Below are positions 59,334 to 64,000 of a stretch of 64,000 nucleotides of DNA, piece by piece (the first letter of the stretch is position 1; each line of letters begins with the position of its first letter). Location of the stretch: positions 27,777 to 91,776 of the forward strand of contig JAGCWA010000032.1 in assembly GCA_017962085.1 (NCBI GenBank), read 5' to 3'. The stretch comes from Paludibacteraceae bacterium. GTDB lineage: Bacteria > Bacteroidota > Bacteroidia > Bacteroidales > Paludibacteraceae. The notes beneath the pieces were generated by a model. It was not told where the DNA came from. It searched no databases and was given only the letters and a program-made list of their open reading frames with translations. The position numbers and the translations under genes were made by a program.

Positions 59334-61132
59334 AGACTAATCGAATTGTATACGAATTAGATGCTGTACAAATGGCCTCGATATATGATGTTTATTCGTT
59401 GAAAACGACAGATGATCGGTTTCCATCAGGAGCGAAGATGATTGACGAATTGTCGGCCAACAAATGCATTATATCAACAGTGTATGTTTCGATAAAAGAA
59501 TATTTGCTAATGCTGAAGAAAGGTATGGAAAGCAAGCATGATTTATTGGAAAATATTCACAAACTGAAAGATGGTGACAAGATCACCCTAACTGATTACT
59601 TGTCGGGGAAAACCAATGATTATTACTTGTTGCAACTTCTTTTGAATGCAATTGGCACACGTCAGACTAAGTTTGAATCGTATAATAATGTCACAGGACA
59701 TTTGTATTGCTTCCATCCCAATTGGATAAAACGAATCAAATCGGAAATCATCAGTATTCCTACCATGGACATTCGTTTGACATCGGGTATATTAACTTGG
59801 AATATTTGCACGTTCAACACATTGAAATATAAAAACGCAATGGATTTTGGCAAGCGGAAAATATCGGAGTTCCCGCGATACACAATTTCTGCCAATTATT
59901 CATTACGTCGCAAACTCAAAGACGACGAAAAGCAGGATGAATTTATTCAGCGTAAGATATTCGATAAAAAGACAAGCAAAACGTTTCTCGACATTTCTAA
60001 TGAAAATGCTTTTGACGAAAGTAAGATGGGAATCATTGCAAAAGTGATTTCGCAATTCAACGAGAAATATAATGGACTTGCTAAATTAGACTTTGAACCA
60101 CAAGAAATAGAGTCATCCATAGAATATTCGAGTAATAGAGAAAAAAATTTGCTAAGCAAAAGACTCACTGATTTGCTATCAAAACAAAAAGTTGTTTTAG
60201 TCGATTTAGTAGAGAATGAGAAGTCGGCAATTCAATGCGAACAAATAACATCTGTATTCAAGTCAAATTTTGGAATATCCGTAAGAAAAACCAAAAGATT
60301 GTCGAAGGGTGCATATAATTTACGGTTGATACACAACGATGAATATTATGGCAAAAACATTGCTGACCCACACGATGAAGACCTGTCAAAATATACCGTT
60401 CAGCACATAACGACGGACAATTTTAATGACAAAGGTTCTGACACGTATCTTCGAGCAGTCGCTTTCAATGTTGCTGAAGAATTAATCATTAAAGATGATT
60501 TAAGAAATAAAACAATCTCTATTGTCAATTGGTCTGAATTTCAATTCGATAACAATTTGATATTTGGCATAGAGCACGATATACAAACTGAAAATGGAGG
60601 AAAAAACAGACAATTCTATTTTATGACCATAAAACCCAACGGTCAATTTGAGATACGACAACAAGAGAATGATTTGTTCTCATCTGATGAATACCATAAA
60701 TATTTGAAAATCTTCACATCCTGTGAGAAAGAGACTATAAAAGGCATTGTTAAATATGGAGCCGATATCAATGTTATCCATGAGACTGGATTACATACCG
60801 TTCCAGACATATTGGGGTTAAAAGAAGAATTGGCAAAAGGCAATAACAAACTAAAAAATAAAGAAGCACGCAACAACTATTTGTCAGCATTACTTGACGT
60901 GAAAACATTTAAAAAAGACAATCAATTGCACTATTTTGTTGGAGAGATGGGGGTTGGAATAAATAGCACTTTATCAGGCGTCCCTATTCGTCGAATAGAA
61001 TCGTATGAGGGATCATCGCTATTCTTCGACAAACTTTTACCTCTTATGGGTGTGACATTTGTTCGTAACGGGCAATTAACTGTTGTTCCTTTCCCATTTA
61101 AATATTTGAGGGAATATATCAAGTATTACTAG
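59324..61132 (+). CDS. inactive PIWI/Argonaute-like protein, DdmE-like
   Basis: A 602-residue protein starting inside the helicase gene (ATG at 59,324). Residues ~1-270 contain beta-rich segments (RLTSGILTWNICTFNTLKYK) that could be N/PAZ-like. From ~288 a Rossmann-like MID pattern appears (KVVLVDLVENEKSAIQCEQI, then FKSNFGISVRKTKRLSKG). Then come TVQHITTDNF, AVAFNVAEELIIKDDLRNK and an RNase-H-like PIWI region: NLIFGIEHDIQ (where Ago has GxDxS), INVIHETGLHTVPD (where Ago has IHRDG) and the closing LTVVPFPFKYLREYI. The catalytic Asp positions appear to be Glu/His and Thr, so slicing is unlikely. It would act as a guide-binding partner for the helicase-nuclease, as DdmE does. The fold call is by eye; a pPIWI-RE protein is the main alternative. 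Confidence 0.6.
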   Translation: MEIKTNRIVYELDAVQMASIYDVYSLKTTDDRFPSGAKMIDELSANKCIISTVYVSIKEYLLMLKKGMESKHDLLENIHKLKDGDKITLTDYLSGKTNDYYLLQLLLNAIGTRQTKFESYNNVTGHLYCFHPNWIKRIKSEIISIPTMDIRLTSGILTWNICTFNTLKYKNAMDFGKRKISEFPRYTISANYSLRRKLKDDEKQDEFIQRKIFDKKTSKTFLDISNENAFDESKMGIIAKVISQFNEKYNGLAKLDFEPQEIESSIEYSSNREKNLLSKRLTDLLSKQKVVLVDLVENEKSAIQCEQITSVFKSNFGISVRKTKRLSKGAYNLRLIHNDEYYGKNIADPHDEDLSKYTVQHITTDNFNDKGSDTYLRAVAFNVAEELIIKDDLRNKTISIVNWSEFQFDNNLIFGIEHDIQTENGGKNRQFYFMTIKPNGQFEIRQQENDLFSSDEYHKYLKIFTSCEKETIKGIVKYGADINVIHETGLHTVPDILGLKEELAKGNNKLKNKEARNNYLSALLDVKTFKKDNQLHYFVGEMGVGINSTLSGVPIRRIESYEGSSLFFDKLLPLMGVTFVRNGQLTVVPFPFKYLREYIKYY

Positions 61133-61172
61133 TGCCCCGTTAAAATCGGGACGAGTTAATTAAGGACCAACC

Positions 61173-61218
61173 GCACTTGGACCCTCATACGCAATGTATG
61201 AATCCAAGTACGTTTTTT
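61173..61218 (+). terminator. rho-independent terminator after the DdmE-like gene
   Basis: ACTTGGA (61,175-61,181) pairs with TCCAAGT (61,203-61,209), with an inner TCATAC/GTATGA pairing, followed by a T6 run. It marks the right edge of the island. Confidence 0.85.
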
Positions 61219-61225
61219 ATATCTA

Positions 61226-61257
61226 GGGCTCTCTGACCGCATAGTAGGTCAGAACCC
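61226..61257 (-). repeat. hairpin spanning the stop codon of the tandem-AAA gene
   Basis: TCTGACC (61,232-61,238) pairs with GGTCAGA (61,247-61,253), with an outer GGG/CCC stem. It includes the stop codon (61,249-61,251) of the minus-strand AAA+ gene and lacks a T-run. It may stabilise or process the 3-prime end. Confidence 0.6.
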
Positions 61258-63279
61258 TACCCTATTCCTGCCGGTCGTCAGTTTCTCGCTGAATTCCTTC
61301 TCCGATTTGGCGGCGAAGAAATCCTCCTGGCATAGAACAACCTCCTTCTGCCCATTGAGCTGCGCCCGCATCGCCGCCTTGGACCATGTGCGCTCATAAA
61401 GATTACGCACGAACCTGGCGTTCGAGAACTCCTCCGAACTGATGTAGCTTTGCGGCAACTCGTCGAAGTACTGCTCCACGGCAGGCTTCAGCTCCTTCTG
61501 GCAGGCGAAATGTTTCTCCGCCATCAGCATGAATATTTGGGCAAGTTGCTCCTTCGTGTAGGAAGGAAACTCGACCAGGAAAGGCATACGGCTCCGAAGC
61601 CCGGTGTTTCCCTGCATCAGCTTCTCCATCTCCGCCTTATACCCGGCCATGATGACCACAAGGTTGTCACGATGGTTCTCCATCTCCGAGATGAGCGTGG
61701 TGAGAGCCTCCCTACCATAATCGTTTTCAGACCCCACGCCCCCTCTGTAGAGGTCATAGGCCTCGTCGATGAAGAGGACCGAGCCATAGGCGTCACGACA
61801 GATCGCCGCGGTCTTAGGGGCAGTCTGACCGATATATTCCCCACAGAAATCACGGGCGCCATATTCGAAGAAATAACCATTGCTAAGCAGTTTATGCTCG
61901 GCGAAGACTCGTCCGACGATACGCGCCACCGTCGTCTTACCCGTACCCGGCGCACCTACGAAACGCATGTGCATGCACGGACGTTCCAGCTTGTCGTTCT
62001 GAATAGAGACCTCCACCTGCGCCACGATCTCACGGATACGCTCGGTGATCTTCTCCATGCCTATCATTTCGGACAACTCGTCGAAGGCATCTTTCCCCTG
62101 GACACCGTATGTGACCGAAAGGGGCTTAATCTCCTCACGACGTATGGTGTCGTCGGAAGCGCCACGGTTCCGGGCATCCGCCTGATGTTTGAGCAATACC
62201 GTCTCGTCGAAGACCTTCTTGACGGTGCGTAGGCCGTAGAAGCGTCCGTCACTCTTCTCCTCCCTGATCCGGGCGAAGAAAACCTCCCAGGCGTCCTCCT
62301 CCATCTCAAGGCGTAGCGGGTCGAGCATACGCTCCGCATACTGCCGGATCTCCTTGTCCGAGAAAGGCGGGATGGTGAATGTCTTGATGAAAAGGATATC
62401 GGAAAGCGAATCCTCTATTTTCTTGAGCTCATGAGGCTCTATGTAAGGGACACGGAAGACGAAATTGAAGTTGCCGGAGACGTGCGAAATCTCCAGAAGC
62501 AGATCTTTCAGCTCACGCTGCTTGGATTTGACCATGAACTCGCTGATGTCCAGACAGACAAGCTTGTCATAATTCTCCTTGTCGTAAAGGATGTTCAACA
62601 AGTCTTTGACATTGATCTTCCGTCCCTGCGTCTCATCGGAGAGCACGAACTCGAAATAGAACTTCTTGGTGAAAACGCCCAACTCCACCTCGAAAAGGGT
62701 GAGCAGGTTGATGACCCGCGTCAGGCCGCATCCGTCATTGACCGAGAAGAGATAATTCTGCGCCTTGAAACTGTCCAGCGAGTCCCTTTTGTGCATATCG
62801 GCGACGACAGGCACCGCCTCGTTGACGAACTGCTTGAAGGAGTCCCAGCCGATGAGGTTGTTGATGTTTTTGATGATATCGTCCAGCTCCTCCTTGTTTT
62901 TGAAGACGCTATAGTCCACCTCGTTCTCCTCCTCCTGCGGTTGTTCCCCTTCGTTCTTCAGGGAAACATGGACAGAAGATTTCTCCCCGAGTTTATAGTT
63001 TATCCGCTCCTCATCTCCGCTCTCGTGAATCATCGCGATGTGGGGGCAGACCTGCTCCATTTTCTTCACGATGGCGTCAGCGGTCTCCTGCAAGTTCTTA
63101 TCCGTCTGCACCTTGCAACAGATCAGTTGAGGTCCGCTCAGCACCGTCGTCACGCAGCTTTCTCCGAAACAAGACTCTATGAGGCAAGGAATCAATGAAC
63201 CATTCAATTCGGGATCATGGTCAAACAACCCATCCTTGACTTCTCCGATATCAAATATTACTTCATATGTGCTATTCAT
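61249..63279 (-). CDS. tandem AAA+ ATPase of the CbbX/SpoVK type with degenerate first AAA domain
   Basis: A 676-residue protein. The C-terminal AAA+ domain (~400-660) is a full CbbX/SpoVK-type module: MRFVGAPGTGKTTVARIVGR (Walker A), SVLFIDEAYDLYRGG (Walker B), LVVIMAGYKAEMEKLMQGN (sensor 1), GLRSRMPFLVEFPSY (arginine finger region) and EEFSNARFVRNLYER (sensor 2). The N-terminal half (~125-370) resembles a second AAA domain without catalytic motifs: LFSVNDGCGLTRVINLL stands at the P-loop and KLVCLDISEFM at Walker B. An N-terminal ~110 residues are unique and acidic. CbbX-type ATPases remodel protein complexes; the target is unknown. It is preceded on the same strand by a 40-residue ORF and a hypothetical gene, probably one operon. 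Confidence 0.85.
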   Translation of the reverse strand: MNSTYEVIFDIGEVKDGLFDHDPELNGSLIPCLIESCFGESCVTTVLSGPQLICCKVQTDKNLQETADAIVKKMEQVCPHIAMIHESGDEERINYKLGEKSSVHVSLKNEGEQPQEEENEVDYSVFKNKEELDDIIKNINNLIGWDSFKQFVNEAVPVVADMHKRDSLDSFKAQNYLFSVNDGCGLTRVINLLTLFEVELGVFTKKFYFEFVLSDETQGRKINVKDLLNILYDKENYDKLVCLDISEFMVKSKQRELKDLLLEISHVSGNFNFVFRVPYIEPHELKKIEDSLSDILFIKTFTIPPFSDKEIRQYAERMLDPLRLEMEEDAWEVFFARIREEKSDGRFYGLRTVKKVFDETVLLKHQADARNRGASDDTIRREEIKPLSVTYGVQGKDAFDELSEMIGMEKITERIREIVAQVEVSIQNDKLERPCMHMRFVGAPGTGKTTVARIVGRVFAEHKLLSNGYFFEYGARDFCGEYIGQTAPKTAAICRDAYGSVLFIDEAYDLYRGGVGSENDYGREALTTLISEMENHRDNLVVIMAGYKAEMEKLMQGNTGLRSRMPFLVEFPSYTKEQLAQIFMLMAEKHFACQKELKPAVEQYFDELPQSYISSEEFSNARFVRNLYERTWSKAAMRAQLNGQKEVVLCQEDFFAAKSEKEFSEKLTTGRNRVGF

Positions 63280-63311
63280 CTTCTTCGTTCTATTTAGGCA
63301 ATCATTCGCTA

Positions 63312-63434
63312 TTAATCATCCAAAGTTATATTTTTCCGTGCAAAAAAGCACGTGATTTCACGGATTATCTCATTGTTTAGGATATCGACGCCTGATTCTT
63401 CATCATAGATCAGATCGACAAAATTCTCATTCAT
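63312..63434 (-). CDS. small hypothetical protein (40 residues) between AAA+ and hypothetical genes
   Basis: The minus strand encodes 40 residues from the ATG at 63,434 (MNENFVDLIYDEESGVDILN, then NEIIREITCFFARKNITLDD) and stops at 63,312. A rare Shine-Dalgarno-like GAGGTGG lies 8 bp upstream of the ATG. A GTG at 63,446 in the same frame is an alternative start only one base after the stop of the preceding gene. The protein is acidic and could be a small adaptor or fragment. It lies 32 bp before the AAA+ gene start. It is too short for certainty. Confidence 0.45.
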   Translation of the reverse strand: MNENFVDLIYDEESGVDILNNEIIREITCFFARKNITLDD

Positions 63435-63447
63435 GTATTCAACCACC

Positions 63448-64000
63448 TCATTCTATTTCCTTTGTTTTCCGCAAAGACCATCTTGGGGCTATAGAATCAA
63501 TTCCTTCTGAAGCAATCGTGTGATCTAAAATGCTACAATCAGGATAACTTATGTGCATGGTGTCATGAGTTTCTTTATAACGGACTTCGTGTGGACGGTA
63601 ATACAAATGTACATTTTCATGATTCCCATTCTGCCCTAAATCGATGGACATAAATCCATTTTCATGGTGTATTCTAATCTCATATATGCCATAATTGTAA
63701 ATAAAATCGAATATTTCCTCCACTTTAGAAAGCCTTTTCACATCTATGGACTTCGATATTTCATAGTTTTCCGGCAAAGACCTTATGCTATCCAAATCTA
63801 TGAGTCTTTCTTGTCGAAGATAAAATTTGTCATTTGATCTAAAGATTATAAGACATACATTTTCCGGGGAAGTCTTTTCATATGATTTAAAGATTATTCC
63901 ATCTATGTATCTGAGACACACATACGCAAATTCACAGAATAAAGTATCCATCAAAAAATCCTCTTTGGAGGCCCAATCTGACAGGAATCTTTCCTCGTCA
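63448..64000 (-). CDS. hypothetical protein, partial at its N-terminus
   Basis: The reading frame is open to the right edge of the window, so the start lies outside; the in-frame TTG at 63,954 and ATG at 63,951 are not convincing starts because the upstream codons (DEERFLSDWASKEDFL) continue in the same style. About 183 residues are visible. It is a soluble, predicted alpha/beta protein with IIFRSNDKFYLRQERLIDL, KVEEIFDFIYNYGIYEIRIH and YYRPHEVRYKETHDTMHISY, but no known motif. Base composition is lower in GC than the AAA+ gene downstream, suggesting an accessory origin. It probably shares an operon with the small ORF and the AAA+ gene. Immunity-type proteins can look like this, but I make no such claim. 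Confidence 0.6.
   Translation of the reverse strand, partial: DEERFLSDWASKEDFLMDTLFCEFAYVCLRYIDGIIFKSYEKTSPENVCLIIFRSNDKFYLRQERLIDLDSIRSLPENYEISKSIDVKRLSKVEEIFDFIYNYGIYEIRIHHENGFMSIDLGQNGNHENVHLYYRPHEVRYKETHDTMHISYPDCSILDHTIASEGIDSIAPRWSLRKTKEIE

Larger units (their letters stand above)
55895..61132 (+). other. AT-rich two-gene island, putative DdmDE-like defence locus
   Basis: Between the clpB terminator (ends 55,894) and the terminator at 61,173-61,218 the base composition falls sharply: runs of A/T, ATT/AAA/GAT codons and few GC-rich codons, whereas clpB and the AAA+ gene on either side are GC-rich. Only two overlapping genes lie inside. I see no integrase, tRNA or perfect direct repeats at the edges. 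Composition and gene content suggest acquisition by horizontal transfer. Confidence 0.7.

Noticed and set aside
59324-61132. Considered as a short pAgo with a SIR2/TIR/Mrr partner
   Set aside because: No such effector domain is encoded next to it. The only partner is the helicase-nuclease, and the protein is too long for a short pAgo.
61133-61172. Possible attachment site at the right edge of the AT-rich island
   Set aside because: I found no matching direct repeat near 55,895 and no integrase, so it cannot be supported.

Overview
The window looks like a chromosomal segment of a member of the Bacteroidota, most likely order Bacteroidales (Prevotellaceae- or Bacteroidaceae-like; I cannot fix the genus from sequence alone). 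Reasons: most start codons lack a Shine-Dalgarno sequence; many intergenic regions carry a TAnnTTTG box, the -7 element of the Bacteroides primary sigma factor; glycolysis uses a long pyrophosphate-dependent phosphofructokinase; there are GSCFA, DUF349 and PG_1098-type (THUMP-like) methyltransferase genes; a secreted xyloglucanase-like enzyme ends in a type IX secretion sorting domain; and many lipoproteins and small outer-membrane barrels are encoded. I see no rRNA, tRNA or CRISPR array.

Layout. 1-3.1 kb: a housekeeping block on the minus strand (rplY, pth, rlmI, a Ste24/M48 protease). 3.3-7.6 kb: accessory genes, namely a RelE/YafQ-type toxin-antitoxin pair with a likely operator, an outer-membrane barrel, a protein with a four-cysteine N-terminal module, and two overlapping lipoprotein genes, one with an HELAH metalloprotease motif. 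8-13.9 kb: pfp, two tandem barrel paralogues, an NSUN/RsmF-like methyltransferase, a PhnP-like hydrolase and a DivIC/FtsB-like protein. 14-18.7 kb: three tandem mosaic paralogues with RHS/YD-like repeats. 18.8-20 kb: a RAYT-type HUH protein with an apparent Rossmann/SLOG-like C-terminal extension and a 22-bp perfect palindrome in its own coding sequence. 20-33.6 kb: mdh, metK (behind a SAM-II-like leader), a DcaP-like porin, DUF349, DUF456, purU, a large lipoprotein, a methyltransferase and a GH3 glycosidase. 33.7-43.3 kb: rsmE, folD, ffh, a pentapeptide-type lipoprotein paired with a papain-like lipoprotein, a glycosyltransferase/acyltransferase pair, engB and a LysE exporter. 43.4-49.9 kb: an NtrC-like response regulator and its hybrid kinase, ispF, an OmpA-like lipoprotein and a GSCFA protein. 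50-55.8 kb: the GH74 enzyme and clpB. 55.9-61.1 kb: an AT-rich two-gene island. 61.2-64 kb: a tandem-AAA protein with two small hypothetical genes.

The most notable system is the AT-rich island. Gene 1 encodes a 1,120-residue SF2 helicase with a C-terminal PD-(D/E)XK nuclease. Gene 2, overlapping by 10 bp, encodes a 602-residue protein whose C-terminal half looks like a MID-PIWI region lacking the Argonaute catalytic residues. This is the architecture of the DdmDE plasmid-elimination system of Vibrio cholerae, or of the related pPIWI-RE modules. The pair sits between two terminators, with base composition unlike its neighbours. It is probably an anti-plasmid or anti-phage defence locus divergent from the characterised examples.

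Other points for follow-up are the metK leader, the RAYT/SLOG fusion with its palindrome, the mosaic YD-repeat array, an NtrC-type regulator without a recognisable GAFTGA loop, and heptameric tandem repeats recurring in four intergenic spacers.
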